A DNA stretch of 64,000 nucleotides from Croceicoccus marinus (GCF_001661675.2 NZ_CP019602.1:2133501-2197500); one strand, 5' to 3'; shown: positions 9,666-18,455, counted from the stretch's first letter. The notes: generated from the sequence alone by a model not told the origin. Program-made: numbers and translations.

Positions 9666-10183
9666 TGGCCGAACAGCGCATCGCGGATGCGATCATGCGG
9701 GTCATGGACATGGCCTTCGACCCGGTATTCGGGGAAGCCTGGACCCGCTCGCAATTGCTGGGCGCGCTGGTCCTGCCCGATACGCGCTGCGTACTGATCG
9801 ACGACGCGGGCAATTTGGCACCGCCCTATCTCGACCGGCCTGATGTCGACCGGCCTGATGTCGACCGGCCCGATCTCGACCGAATCTGCGGCTTCGCATT
9901 GCTGCGGCGCGTGCTGGATGAGGAGGAATTGCTGCTGATCGCCATCTCGCCCGAATCGCGGGGGCGCGGCCTGGGTGCGCGGTTGCTGGACCGGGCGGTC
10001 GAAACCTCGCGCGACCTGGGTTGTTCGAAGATATTCCTCGAAATGCGCGACGATAATCCGGCGCGTCATCTGTATCATGCGCGCGGCTTCAGGCCGGTCG
10101 GGCTAAGGCGCGACTATTATTCGGGACGCGATGGTAAAAGGCGAAATGCGATTACTTTCATGCGCATGATTAACGCGCCGTAA
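9665..10183 (+). CDS. rimI: Ribosomal-protein-alanine N-acetyltransferase, GNAT family
   Basis: This 172-aa GNAT acetyltransferase fits RimI, which acetylates the N-terminus of ribosomal protein S18. The acetyl-CoA loop is SRGRGLGARLL near residues 99-109. The KIFLEMRDDNPARHLYHARGF segment (in two parts around residues 119-139) is the RimI C-terminal signature. Coupling to tsaB by a TGATG overlap is the classic tsaB-rimI arrangement. A 15-bp tandem repeat encodes an extra Asp/Arg/Pro-rich loop at residues 56-73, placed before the strand leading to the acetyl-CoA site. This loop lengthens the protein beyond the usual 145-160 aa. Confidence 0.9.
   Translation: MAEQRIADAIMRVMDMAFDPVFGEAWTRSQLLGALVLPDTRCVLIDDAGNLAPPYLDRPDVDRPDVDRPDLDRICGFALLRRVLDEEELLLIAISPESRGRGLGARLLDRAVETSRDLGCSKIFLEMRDDNPARHLYHARGFRPVGLRRDYYSGRDGKRRNAITFMRMINAP
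9831..9881 (+). repeat. 15-bp tandem repeat inside rimI
   Basis: The unit TCGACCGGCCTGATG occurs at 9831-9845 and 9846-9860. A two-mismatch copy follows at 9861-9875, then six bases of a fourth copy. The period is a multiple of three, so copy changes keep the reading frame. The encoded segment alternates Asp-Arg-Pro-Asp and looks like a solvent loop. Confidence 0.9.
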
Positions 10184-10278
10184 ACCGATTATTCGCCAGA
10201 AGCCGATCCCTGGCGCGCCGCAAGCGAAGCAGTACCCGCTGCAATGCTTCCTCAATTCGGAATTTAAGATTTGAATGA

Positions 10279-10301
10279 GCGGTTTTTTCAATGAAAACCG
10301 C
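10279..10301. promoter_or_regulatory. AT-rich mucR leader with 8-bp hairpin
   Basis: GCGGTTTT and AAAACCGC form a perfect 8-bp inverted repeat with a 7-nt loop in the 229-bp gap between rimI and mucR. The surrounding 10180-10340 sequence is clearly more AT-rich than its neighbours. MucR/Ros proteins are known to bind AT-rich inverted repeats and often repress their own gene, so this is a plausible operator. It could also end the rimI transcript. No gene was found in the gap. Confidence 0.4.
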
Positions 10302-10412
10302 GGCCGGAATAGTTGTATTTTAATAAATGATGCCTACTACGACGCTTAACGCCGGTCTGGCTTTCGGGGTGGCCCGCACGGCGCCAAGAACCGTACTGAA
10401 AGGATAATTGTC

Positions 10413-10841
10413 ATGGATAATCCCGTACTCGACGTGAACGAGACTCTGATTACGCTCACGTCGGATATCGTGGCCGCTCACGTCAGCAACAATAATGTCG
10501 AAGTTGGTGATGTTCCCTCGCTCATCAGCAACGTTTATGCTGCTCTCGCCGGATTGGGCGAAGCCAAGCAGGAGGAAGAGGCGCCGCCCGAACCGGCCGT
10601 GTCGATCCGCTCCTCGATCAAGCCCGACTACATCGTGTGTCTGGAAGACGGCAAGAAGCTGAAGATGCTGAAGCGCCATCTGATGACGCATTACAACATG
10701 ACCCCCGACGAATATCGCCAGCGCTGGAACCTGCCTGCCGACTATCCGATGGTCGCCCCCAACTATGCGGAAAAGCGCCGGGAACTGGCGAAGAAGATCG
10801 GCCTTGGGCGCAAGCCCGGCGGTCGCCGCAAGAAGGCCTGA
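10413..10841 (+). CDS. mucR: MucR/Ros family zinc-finger transcriptional regulator
   Basis: This 142-aa DNA-binding protein belongs to the Ros/MucR family, which regulates exopolysaccharide, motility and cell-cycle genes in alphaproteobacteria. The prokaryotic zinc finger is complete: C76-x2-D79-x9-H89-x3-H93 within CLEDGKKLKMLKRHL and the residues after it. MTPDEYRQRWNLPADYPMVA follows, as usual. The N-terminal 50 residues match the family oligomerisation region. The tail GRKPGGRRKKA is basic. The ATG is preceded by AAAGGA at suitable spacing. The gene is monocistronic, with an AT-rich leader that may be autoregulatory. Family assignment is firm; targets are unknown. Confidence 0.95.
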   Translation: MDNPVLDVNETLITLTSDIVAAHVSNNNVEVGDVPSLISNVYAALAGLGEAKQEEEAPPEPAVSIRSSIKPDYIVCLEDGKKLKMLKRHLMTHYNMTPDEYRQRWNLPADYPMVAPNYAEKRRELAKKIGLGRKPGGRRKKA

Positions 10842-11030
10842 CCTTCTGCGGTTCGCGGGCCCCCGATCGGGCCCGCTACCGCCTGGCCGGCCCTATCCCC
10901 CACCCCCTCCCCGGCCGGGACGGATACAATGTTTCAGGGCGGTTGCGTTGGCGGCGGCGCGGTCTATGATCGCGGCGAAGCGGTGCAACCGCCCTTTGCT
11001 TTCTCCTGACGTATTCAAGGTCGTAACCCC

Positions 11031-11450
11031 GTGCCCAATCCGATCGATATCGAGGCGATCTGCGCCGAACGCGGTCTCCGCATCACCGAACAGCGCCGCG
11101 TGATCGCCAAGGTGCTGTCCGAAAGCACCGATCACCCCGATGTCGAGAAACTGCACGAACGCGCCTCGGCCATCGATCCCGGCATTTCCATCGCCACCGT
11201 CTATCGCACCGTCCGCCTGTTCGAAGAGGCGGGGATCCTCGACCGCCACGATTTCGGCGATGGCCGCGCCCGGTACGAGGCTTCACCCGAGGCGCATCAC
11301 GACCATCTGATCGATGTCGAGACCGGCAAGGTCGTCGAATTCGTCGACCCCGAACTGGAATCGCTGCAGCGCCAGATCGCCGAGAAGCTGGGCTTCCGCC
11401 TAGTCGATCACCGGATGGAGCTTTACGGCGTCCGCCTCGACCGGGACTGA
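11031..11450 (+). CDS. fur: Fur family metal-responsive regulator
   Basis: This 139-aa protein represses metal-uptake genes when loaded with Fe2+ or, in the Mur subgroup, Mn2+. The winged helix includes ISIATVYRTVRLFEEAGIL. The regulatory metal segment HHDHLIDVETGKVVEF is intact, but the CxxC structural-zinc pair of E. coli Fur is replaced by D and E, as in alphaproteobacterial Fur/Mur proteins. The start is GTG at 11031 (PNPIDIEAICAERGLRITEQR follows), since no ATG upstream fits. plsC begins 7 nt after the stop, so they may be cotranscribed. Whether it senses iron or manganese cannot be decided from sequence. Confidence 0.92.
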   Translation: MPNPIDIEAICAERGLRITEQRRVIAKVLSESTDHPDVEKLHERASAIDPGISIATVYRTVRLFEEAGILDRHDFGDGRARYEASPEAHHDHLIDVETGKVVEFVDPELESLQRQIAEKLGFRLVDHRMELYGVRLDRD

Positions 11451-11457
11451 TCGACGG

Positions 11458-12192
11458 GTGAACTGGCGCGCGCCGGTCCGGCTGGTCGTACTGGCCCTGT
11501 GGCTGGTCGCCTGCGTCACGGCCTATTATCTGCTGGCGCTGCTGCCGGGCCGCAATCCGGTGCCGCCGGTATTCCTGGCCGGGGTCGCCTTCATCGCCGG
11601 GGTCCACATCATGGTCGAGGGGCAGCGCCCGCGCCGCGCGATGCTGCTTGCAAACCATGTCAGCTGGCTCGACATTCCGGCGCTGGCCGCGACCGCCCGG
11701 TCGGCTTTCGTCGCTCATGACGGGCTGCAGGGCCATCCGGTGTTCAAGACGCTATGCGAGATGAACGACACGGTCTTCATCGCCCGATCGCAGCGCCATA
11801 CCGTGTCGCGGCAGGTCGACCAGATCCGCGCCGCGATCGACGAATGCGACGTGCTGACGCTTTTCCCCGAAGGCACCACCGGCCCCGGCGATGCGCTGCT
11901 GCCGATCAAGAGCAGCCTGCTGTCCGCCATCGATCCCCCGCCCCAGGACGTGCCGGTCGTGCCCGTGCTGCTGCAATACCGCGACCCGCAAGGCATCGCC
12001 TGGCTGGGCGATCAGCCGGGGGTCGAGAATTTCATGGCCATCATGGGCCGAGCACGGCCTGTCGAGCTGACCGTGCATTTCCTTCCTCCGCTGGTGGGTC
12101 GGGAACTGGCGGGGCGCAAGGCGATGGCGGCTGCGGTGGAGCAGCGGCTGGCGGGGGCGTTGGGACTCGCAAACAAGGCGACAAAGGCGTAA
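11458..12192 (+). CDS. plsC: 1-acyl-sn-glycerol-3-phosphate acyltransferase
   Basis: This 244-aa membrane-bound acyltransferase probably makes phosphatidic acid from lysophosphatidic acid. It has an N-terminal hydrophobic segment (about residues 6-28), the HX4D motif in NHVSWLD, and the substrate motif FPEGTTG. Residues between them fit the PlsC fold. The GTG start lies 7 nt after fur, and miaB begins 11 nt after the stop, giving a fur-plsC-miaB run. Family members also include ornithine-lipid and haemolysin-type acyltransferases, so the exact acyl acceptor is inferred rather than shown. Confidence 0.88.
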   Translation: MNWRAPVRLVVLALWLVACVTAYYLLALLPGRNPVPPVFLAGVAFIAGVHIMVEGQRPRRAMLLANHVSWLDIPALAATARSAFVAHDGLQGHPVFKTLCEMNDTVFIARSQRHTVSRQVDQIRAAIDECDVLTLFPEGTTGPGDALLPIKSSLLSAIDPPPQDVPVVPVLLQYRDPQGIAWLGDQPGVENFMAIMGRARPVELTVHFLPPLVGRELAGRKAMAAAVEQRLAGALGLANKATKA

Positions 12193-12203
12193 GGGCGCGC
12201 CCC

Positions 12204-13538
12204 ATGACATCCGTTACCGAACCCAAGACCTATCGCATCAAGAGCTTCGGCTGCCAGATGAACGTCTATGACGGCGAACGCATGGCCGAGTTGCTGGGCG
12301 CGCAAGGCATGTCCGCCGCCCCCGAAGGCAGCGATGCCGACCTTGTCGTGCTCAATACCTGCCATATCCGCGAGAAGGCGGCCGAGAAGGTCTATTCCGA
12401 CATCGGCCGCTTGCGGCGCGAGGATGGGTCCGCCCCGCTGATCGCGGTCGCCGGCTGCGTCGCGCAGGCCGAGGGCGAGGAGATCATGGCGCGCAGCCCC
12501 GACGTGAAGATGGTCGTCGGCCCGCAGGCCTATCACCGCCTGCCCGCCATGATCGAAAAGGCCCGCCGCGGCGAGCGCGTGACCGACACCGACATGCCCG
12601 CCAATGCCAAGTTCGGCGTTCTTCCCCAACGCACGAGGCGCGCCCCATCGGCGTTCCTGACCGTGCAGGAAGGCTGCGACAAGTTCTGCACCTATTGCGT
12701 GGTGCCCTATACGCGCGGCGCGGAAATCAGCCGTCCCTTCGCCGACCTGGTCGAGGAAGCGAAGCGGCTGGTGGATGCCGGCGCGCGCGAGATCACGCTG
12801 CTGGGCCAGAACGTCAACGCCTGGGACGGCGAGGACGACAAGGGCCGTGCCGTCGGGCTCGACGGGCTGATCCTCGAACTGGCCGCGCTGCCCGACCTGC
12901 GCCGCATCCGCTATACCACCAGCCATCCCAACGACATGAGCGATGCGCTGATCGCCGCGCATGGCGAGATCGACAAGCTGATGCCCTATCTCCATTTGCC
13001 GGTGCAGTCGGGCAGCAATCGCGTGCTTGCCGCCATGAACCGCAGCCACAGCGCCGAAAGCTATGTCGCGCTGATCGAACGCTTTCGCACAGCGCGGCCG
13101 GATATCGCCATCAGCGGGGATTTCATCGTCGGCTTTCCCGGCGAGACCGATGCGGAGTTCGAGGATACGCTGAAGATGGTGGACACCATCCGCTATGCCG
13201 CCGCCTTCAGCTTCAAATATTCGCCGCGCCCCGGCACGCCTGCCGCGACCATGGACGGCCAGATCGCCAAGGACGTGATGGACGAGCGGTTGCAGCGGCT
13301 GCAGGCCGCCTTGCAGCGCGACAGCCTGGCCTTCAACCAGGCATCGGTGGGACGAACCTGCGAGGTGCTGGTCGAGCGCAAGGGCCGCAAGCCGGGCCAG
13401 TGGCTGGGCAAGACGCCGTGGCTGCAATCGGCCTGGTTCGCATCCGGTCCGGACAGGGCCGACGCCGCGATCGGCGATCTGGTGCAGGTCGAACTGCTGG
13501 CCGCCGGTCCCAATTCGCTGGAAGCGCGCGTCATCTGA
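12204..13538 (+). CDS. miaB: tRNA-2-methylthio-N6-dimethylallyladenosine synthase
   Basis: This 444-aa radical-SAM methylthiotransferase converts i6A37 to ms2i6A37 in tRNA. The UPF0004 domain carries three cluster cysteines (C17, C53, C85). The radical-SAM CxxxCxxC motif is GCDKFCTYC with C158, C162 and C165. A C-terminal TRAM domain follows (about residues 375-440). The ATG at 12204 starts a normal-length MiaB; the longer open frame upstream overlaps plsC and is not coding. It opens the typical alphaproteobacterial miaB-phoH-ybeY-corC neighbourhood, here interrupted by a META-type lipoprotein gene. Confidence 0.97.
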   Translation: MTSVTEPKTYRIKSFGCQMNVYDGERMAELLGAQGMSAAPEGSDADLVVLNTCHIREKAAEKVYSDIGRLRREDGSAPLIAVAGCVAQAEGEEIMARSPDVKMVVGPQAYHRLPAMIEKARRGERVTDTDMPANAKFGVLPQRTRRAPSAFLTVQEGCDKFCTYCVVPYTRGAEISRPFADLVEEAKRLVDAGAREITLLGQNVNAWDGEDDKGRAVGLDGLILELAALPDLRRIRYTTSHPNDMSDALIAAHGEIDKLMPYLHLPVQSGSNRVLAAMNRSHSAESYVALIERFRTARPDIAISGDFIVGFPGETDAEFEDTLKMVDTIRYAAAFSFKYSPRPGTPAATMDGQIAKDVMDERLQRLQAALQRDSLAFNQASVGRTCEVLVERKGRKPGQWLGKTPWLQSAWFASGPDRADAAIGDLVQVELLAAGPNSLEARVI

Positions 13539-13642
13539 CGGGCCGGGGGCCAGAAGGGCAGGGAATCTCGCGCGGGGGGCTCGTTAGGCCGGGCGGCGTG
13601 CCTCTTGCGGGCGCGGCGGCGACATGGCAACGATTTGCGCAG

Positions 13643-14674
13643 ATGAAGCGCCCGCCGACACTTGCCGCCGATCCTGACCCCAAGCCGACGAGGCGCGGCG
13701 CGTTCCGGCTTGGCCTCTGCGCTGCGGTTCTGCTGGCGGGGTGCGATGACGCGCCCGCCGATTCCATGCCAGACCCGCTGCCGCTGACTGCTGGTCCGGC
13801 GGCGGACGACATTCCCGATGCGCCGCCCAATCCCGACGGACTGCAGCTTGCCCCCGGCTTCGCGCCGCTGGCGTTCGACCTGGCGAATACCGGCTGGCTG
13901 GTGACCGCGGTGGACGGGGTACCCACCGCCGATCTGCAGGACGATCTGGCGACGGTGCATTTCGGCCGCTCCTATCTGCGCTGGGCGGGCTGCGACCAGA
14001 TGGAGGCGCTCTACATCCCCCTTACCGGCAGCTTCGCGCTGGGCCGGCAGGAGCGCAAGACGAGCGACTGCGCCCAAAGCGAGGTGGACGCTGCGCTGGC
14101 ATCGGTGCTGGCGGACACGCCGCTGATCGGCCGCAACCGAGAGGGCAAGGTGATGCTGGCGGGCCGGACCCATGCGGTCACGCTCAGCCGGATCGACAGC
14201 GGGCCCAGGGATCCCGCCGCGCCGCCGCTCGACGCCGCGCCTTTCGAGATCATGACCGGCGATGCCAATGGCGCGCGCCCGATCCTGTCGCTGCACGACG
14301 GGCGCTTCGCCGTCTGGATGGACTGCCCCGCCGCGATCACCGGCAGCCTTCGCCTGATGGACGGGCGGCTGCGCACCGGCAATGTTCAGGTGAAGGATTG
14401 CGAGACCTATCGCGCCGCCGCGCGCGACGAGCTGGCTGCGTTCTTCCGCGCCTCTCCCGCCATTGCGTGCGGGCATGACGGCGAACTGATGATGAGCGAT
14501 GGCGAAACCGTGATCGGCGCGCGCCAGTGCAGCGCCAACCCGGCGCAATGCCGCCGCACCGCCGCCGCCATCGATGTGCCGAAAGACGGGGCCGAATATG
14601 GGGCCGAAGAGGAAGCGGAAGACGCGCCCGCCGACCGCGCAGATGCGTCGCAGGCGTTTATCCCCAGCCGCTGA
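13643..14674 (+). CDS. META/HslJ-like lipoprotein with two repeats
   Basis: This 343-aa protein has a lipoprotein signal with lipobox LLAGC (Cys34) and should be anchored in a membrane on the periplasmic side. Residues of about 75-165 resemble a META/HslJ domain (NTGWLVTAVDGVP, then FGRSYLRWAGCDQMEA). Residues of about 195-300 look like a second, diverged copy (LSLHDGRFAVWMDCPAAITG, then a similar Cys pair). A Glu/Asp-rich tail follows. ATG 13643 is preferred because it gives a usable signal peptide; an in-frame GTG at 13598 is possible. It sits between miaB and phoH with gaps over 100 bp. No function can be assigned beyond the domain. Confidence 0.75.
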   Translation: MKRPPTLAADPDPKPTRRGAFRLGLCAAVLLAGCDDAPADSMPDPLPLTAGPAADDIPDAPPNPDGLQLAPGFAPLAFDLANTGWLVTAVDGVPTADLQDDLATVHFGRSYLRWAGCDQMEALYIPLTGSFALGRQERKTSDCAQSEVDAALASVLADTPLIGRNREGKVMLAGRTHAVTLSRIDSGPRDPAAPPLDAAPFEIMTGDANGARPILSLHDGRFAVWMDCPAAITGSLRLMDGRLRTGNVQVKDCETYRAAARDELAAFFRASPAIACGHDGELMMSDGETVIGARQCSANPAQCRRTAAAIDVPKDGAEYGAEEEAEDAPADRADASQAFIPSR

Positions 14675-14794
14675 ACGGCAGGCGACTTGCCTAAGCCCCG
14701 CGGGCACCTATCTTGCTGGATACAAACAGGCCGGTTTTCATCGCGGTCCGAGTCGGTTCCGCATCACCCTTGCCGGTCATGACAAGGAGCACGA

Positions 14795-15895
14795 GTGAGC
14801 CGCAAGAACGCGCGCGTTGCCGCACCCACGGCCCCCACGGGCAACTGGCCCGCCGACCGTCACGGATCGGGCGACCGAACCGCGAATGCCGCCACACGGG
14901 CACGGACGGAGATGGAATTTCCCGATGCCGAGATGCTCGGCGCCTTGTTCGGGCAGTTCGACCGCAATCTGGTACAGATAGAAGACCGCCTCGGCGTTTA
15001 TATCTCGGCGCGCGGCAATCGCGTGCAGATCGAGGGGAGCGAGGAATCCGTCGCCCGTACCCGCGACGTGCTGGCCGGCATGCAGCAGCAGCTAATGTCG
15101 GGGTTCGAGCTTGATGCGGGCGCGGTCGATTCGCTGATCGCGATGAGCAGCGAGCCGACGCTGGACGGCATCGTCACCGGCAAGGACGAGACCGGACTGG
15201 GCGGCGGCCTGAACCGCAATGGCCGCCCGCAGATCATGATCCGTACCCGCAAGAAGACCATCGCCCCGCGTTCGAAGGCGCAGGAAGCCTATATGCAGGC
15301 GCTGGTCAGCAACGACATCATCTTCGCGCTGGGTCCCGCGGGCACGGGCAAGACCTATCTGGCGGTGGCGCAGGCGGTCGCGCAGCTGATCACCGGCAGC
15401 GTGCAGCGCCTGATCCTGTCGCGCCCCGCGGTCGAGGCGGGCGAGAAGCTGGGCTTCCTGCCCGGCGACATGAAGGACAAGGTCGATCCCTATCTGCGCC
15501 CGCTCTACGACGCATTGTTCGACTGCATGCCCCCCGAACAGGTCGAACGCCGGCTGGCAAGCGGAGAGATCGAGATCGCGCCCATCGCCTTCATGCGCGG
15601 ACGCACCCTGGCCGATGCCTTCGTCATCCTGGACGAGGCGCAGAACACCACGCGCGAACAGATGAAGATGTTCCTCACCCGGTTCGGCCAGAACAGCCGG
15701 ATGGTGGTGTGCGGCGATCCCAAGCAGGTCGATATCCCGGGCGGCGACCGCCATTCGGGCCTTGCCGATGCGGTGGACCGGCTGGAAGGCGTCGACAGTA
15801 TCGCGGTCAGCCGCTTCACCTCTGCCGACGTGGTGCGCCACCCGATCGTGGGGCGCATCGTCGATGCCTATGAAGGATCGGGCGTTGCGGGCTGA
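14795..15895 (+). CDS. phoH: PhoH-like ATPase (YbeZ type)
   Basis: This 366-aa cytosolic P-loop protein belongs to the PhoH/YbeZ family, which works with YbeY in ribosome and RNA quality control. An N-terminal KH-like region (residues of about 40-95) precedes the ATPase domain, with Walker A GPAGTGKTYLAVAQA and Walker B FVILDEAQNTT. The GTG start is supported by AAGGAG eight bases upstream. ybeY follows after 24 nt and then corC, the conserved phoH-ybeY-corC block. Lnt, which often ends this block, is absent here. Length is usual for alphaproteobacteria. Confidence 0.95.
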   Translation: MSRKNARVAAPTAPTGNWPADRHGSGDRTANAATRARTEMEFPDAEMLGALFGQFDRNLVQIEDRLGVYISARGNRVQIEGSEESVARTRDVLAGMQQQLMSGFELDAGAVDSLIAMSSEPTLDGIVTGKDETGLGGGLNRNGRPQIMIRTRKKTIAPRSKAQEAYMQALVSNDIIFALGPAGTGKTYLAVAQAVAQLITGSVQRLILSRPAVEAGEKLGFLPGDMKDKVDPYLRPLYDALFDCMPPEQVERRLASGEIEIAPIAFMRGRTLADAFVILDEAQNTTREQMKMFLTRFGQNSRMVVCGDPKQVDIPGGDRHSGLADAVDRLEGVDSIAVSRFTSADVVRHPIVGRIVDAYEGSGVAG

Positions 15896-15919
15896 TACGG
15901 GCTGCGTCAGAGGATACGC

Positions 15920-16423
15920 ATGACTTCACCGACGCTGGAAATCGACGTCGCGCCCGAATGGGGCGACGATGTGGACTGGGAATCCCTGGCGAATCGCGCC
16001 GCGGAGGCGATTTCGGCCGAAGCGGCGGAGCTGGCCAATCCCGACATGCTGGTCAGCGTGGTCTTTGCCGACGACGAGGAAGTGCATGTCCTGAACCGCC
16101 AGTGGCGCGCCAAGGACAAGCCCACCAACGTGCTGAGTTTCCCCATGCTTTCGCGCGAGGAAGTGCTGCGCGCGAATGAGGCGGGGAACCGCGGCGCGCC
16201 CGTGATGCTGGGCGATATCGTGCTCGCGCGCGAGACCTGCGCGCGCGAGGCGGCGGAAAAATCGGTTGCACTTGCAGTTCATGCAACGCATCTGGTGATT
16301 CACGGACTGCTCCATCTTGCCGGTCACGATCACGAGCTGGGGACGGCCGAGGCCGAGGAGATGGAGGGGCTTGAAGTGCGGGCGCTCGCCCGGCTTGGGA
16401 TCGGCGATCCCTATCATTCTTGA
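15920..16423 (+). CDS. ybeY: Endoribonuclease/rRNA maturation factor YbeY
   Basis: This 167-aa single-strand endoribonuclease takes part in 16S rRNA 3' processing and 70S quality control. The zinc motif HGLLHLAGHDH (HxxxHxxxxxH) is complete near residue 130, and the family segment KPTNVLSFPM lies near residue 70. The ATG start 24 nt after phoH gives normal length. Position between phoH and corC supports the call independently of the motif. Confidence 0.96.
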   Translation: MTSPTLEIDVAPEWGDDVDWESLANRAAEAISAEAAELANPDMLVSVVFADDEEVHVLNRQWRAKDKPTNVLSFPMLSREEVLRANEAGNRGAPVMLGDIVLARETCAREAAEKSVALAVHATHLVIHGLLHLAGHDHELGTAEAEEMEGLEVRALARLGIGDPYHS

Positions 16424-16483
16424 AACTGGCCGCGCCCGGTCCCCCACCGGCCGGACATAGACGAAGGGTTCGAAAGGCCGCTC

Positions 16484-17422
16484 ATGGCCGAGAACAGTCA
16501 CAGTACCGACACCGGCTCCCAGGAGCCGGACAGGCGCCTTTTATGGCACCGCATCCGCTCGTTCTTCGATAGCGGCGACGGCGAGCAATCGCTGCGCGCG
16601 CAGATCGAGGAGGCCATCGACGAGCACGAGGAAGAGGAAGGCCGCGAAGGCCCCACGCACGAGAGCGGCGACCTGTCGCAGATCGAGCGGCAGATGCTGC
16701 GCAACCTCCTCCATTTCTCGGAAAAGGACGCCGACGACGTGTCCATTCCGCGCGGCGAGATCATCGCGATCGACCGCGCCGCAAGCTGGGACGTGCTGGT
16801 CGCCACCTTTGCCGAGCATGGCCATTCGCGCCTGCCGGTCTTTTCCGAAACGCTGGACCACGTGATCGGCATGATGCTGATCAAGGATGTCTTCCCGTTC
16901 CTGGCGCAGAACCGTCCGCCGCCCAAGGACTGGACGACGCTGATGCGCCAGCCGCTCTATGTGCCGCAGGCGCGCGGGGCGCTGGACGTGCTGGCCGACA
17001 TGCGTTCGCGCCGGGTCCATCTGGCCATCGTGGTCGACGAATATTCGGGCACCGACGGCGTCATCACCATTGAGGATCTGGTCGAGGAGATCGTCGGCGA
17101 TATCGAGGACGAGCATGACGACGCGCCCGTCGAATTGCTGGTCCCCATCGACGAGGGCATGTGGGACGCCGACGCCCGCGCGCAGCTGATCGACGTTGCG
17201 CGACGGGTCGATCCGCGCCTGGCCGAGGTCGAAGGACAGGTTGACACGCTGGGCGGTCTCGCCTTCGTTCTGGCCGAGCGCGTGCCCACGGTGGGCATGG
17301 TGCTGGAACATGACAGCGGCTGGAAGCTGGAAGTGATCGCGGGCGACGAACGCCATGTCGAACGCATCCGCCTGCACCCGCCGGCGAGCGAACCCGCCGC
17401 AGACGACGAAAGTGCCGATTGA
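16484..17422 (+). CDS. corC: CorC/hemolysin C family CBS-domain protein
   Basis: This 312-aa protein has two CBS domains (about residues 75-205, including RGEIIAIDRAASWDVLVATF and the DEYSGTDGVITIEDLVEEIV segment) and a C-terminal CorC_HlyC transporter-associated domain (about residues 220-305). It has no membrane segments, unlike full YtfL/TlyC exporters. It is linked in other bacteria to magnesium/cobalt efflux or to the YbeY block. The N-terminal 60 residues are very acidic. The stop codon overlaps the next ATG by one base, coupling it to a LysR gene rather than to lnt. Confidence 0.9.
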   Translation: MAENSHSTDTGSQEPDRRLLWHRIRSFFDSGDGEQSLRAQIEEAIDEHEEEEGREGPTHESGDLSQIERQMLRNLLHFSEKDADDVSIPRGEIIAIDRAASWDVLVATFAEHGHSRLPVFSETLDHVIGMMLIKDVFPFLAQNRPPPKDWTTLMRQPLYVPQARGALDVLADMRSRRVHLAIVVDEYSGTDGVITIEDLVEEIVGDIEDEHDDAPVELLVPIDEGMWDADARAQLIDVARRVDPRLAEVEGQVDTLGGLAFVLAERVPTVGMVLEHDSGWKLEVIAGDERHVERIRLHPPASEPAADDESAD

Positions 17423-18309
17423 TGGCGACACGCCGCCTTCCACCACTCCGCTCTCTGGAAGCTTTCGTGCGTATCGTCCGGCTGGGTTCGGCCAAGGCCG
17501 CCGCGGCGGAACTGGCGCTCAGCCCGTCGGCCCTGTCGCGCCGCGTCACCGCGCTTGAAGATTACACGGGCCGCAAGCTGTTCAACCGCGGCCACCAGAC
17601 CATGAAGCTGACCGAGGACGGGCAGGCGCTGTTCGACGCGGTCGCCCCGGCGCTTGACGAGCTGGCCGAGCAGGTCGGGCGGCAGATGGCCGACAACAAG
17701 ATCATGCGCCTGCGCCTGAACGTGCTGCCCTTGTTCGGCGAGCAGCGGCTGATGCCCCGCCTGCCCGAGCTGAGGCAGCTGTATCCGGCGCTGCACATCG
17801 ACATCGACAGCTCGCCCAATCCGATGGCGCGGCTGGGCGAATCGATCGACGCGGCCATCGTCATCGCCGACCAGATCGATCCGCGCCTGCACGCGGTGCG
17901 GCTGGACCAGAACAAGGTCCACGCCATCGCCTCGCGCAAGACGGTGGACGAGCTTGGCGACGTGCCCGATCCGGCGCGGCTGGAGGCCATGAACTACCTG
18001 GTCCATTCGGACATGGACCTTAGTTTCAATGCCTGGCGCCAGGCGGTCGGCATCGACAGCCGGCGCGAACCGCTGGTCGATCATTTCGATTCGGGCGCGC
18101 TGATCCTGGAAGGCGCGGCGCAGGGGCTTGGCATCGCGATCATGCACGGCGACCACCTTACCCGCGCGCGCGACGAGCGGCTGGCCCGCCTGTTCCCCGA
18201 GCTCGAGATCGAGAGCCCCTACAGCTTCTGGTTCGTCTGCCGCCCCAAGGCGCTGGAAACCCGGCCCGTGCGGATCTTCCACGACTGGCTGCAGAGTGCC
18301 AAACTGTAG
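17422..18309 (+). CDS. LysR family transcriptional regulator (GcvA-like)
   Basis: This 295-aa protein has an N-terminal winged helix (LPPLRSLEAFVRIVRLGSAK, then SPSALSRRVTALEDYTGRKL) and a LysR substrate-binding domain from about residue 90. The PLRSLEAFVRIV opening resembles GcvA-type regulators. The effector and target are unknown. LysR regulators often control a divergent neighbour, but here the gene is coupled to corC by a TGATG overlap and faces a 261-bp gap. An in-frame TTG sits 3 nt upstream of the chosen ATG. Confidence 0.88.
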   Translation: MATRRLPPLRSLEAFVRIVRLGSAKAAAAELALSPSALSRRVTALEDYTGRKLFNRGHQTMKLTEDGQALFDAVAPALDELAEQVGRQMADNKIMRLRLNVLPLFGEQRLMPRLPELRQLYPALHIDIDSSPNPMARLGESIDAAIVIADQIDPRLHAVRLDQNKVHAIASRKTVDELGDVPDPARLEAMNYLVHSDMDLSFNAWRQAVGIDSRREPLVDHFDSGALILEGAAQGLGIAIMHGDHLTRARDERLARLFPELEIESPYSFWFVCRPKALETRPVRIFHDWLQSAKL

Positions 18310-18312
18310 CCC

Positions 18313-18455
18313 GCGATTTTAGGCGAGGATTGCGAAGCGAGCGCAGACTAAAATCGCCAGAGGCGAAAGTGCGGACGCCAGAAACCTTTACGGCCGCGCG
18401 GGCCTAAGCCCGCAGCGAGTCGTTCGACGTCACAGCCGCGGCTTTGCCGTGGCTG
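18313..18455. other. Cluster of three hairpins after the LysR gene
   Basis: Three perfect or near-perfect stems lie in one 143-bp stretch: GCGATTTTAG/CTAAAATCGC (18313-18322 with 18348-18357), GCGGGC/GCCCGC (18398-18403 with 18408-18413) and CAGCCGCGGC/GCCGTGGCTG (18433-18442 with 18446-18455, loop TTT). None is followed by a T-run. The 261-bp gap holds no gene. It could be transcript 3' structure, a small RNA or a remnant of a mobile repeat. Confidence 0.5.
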
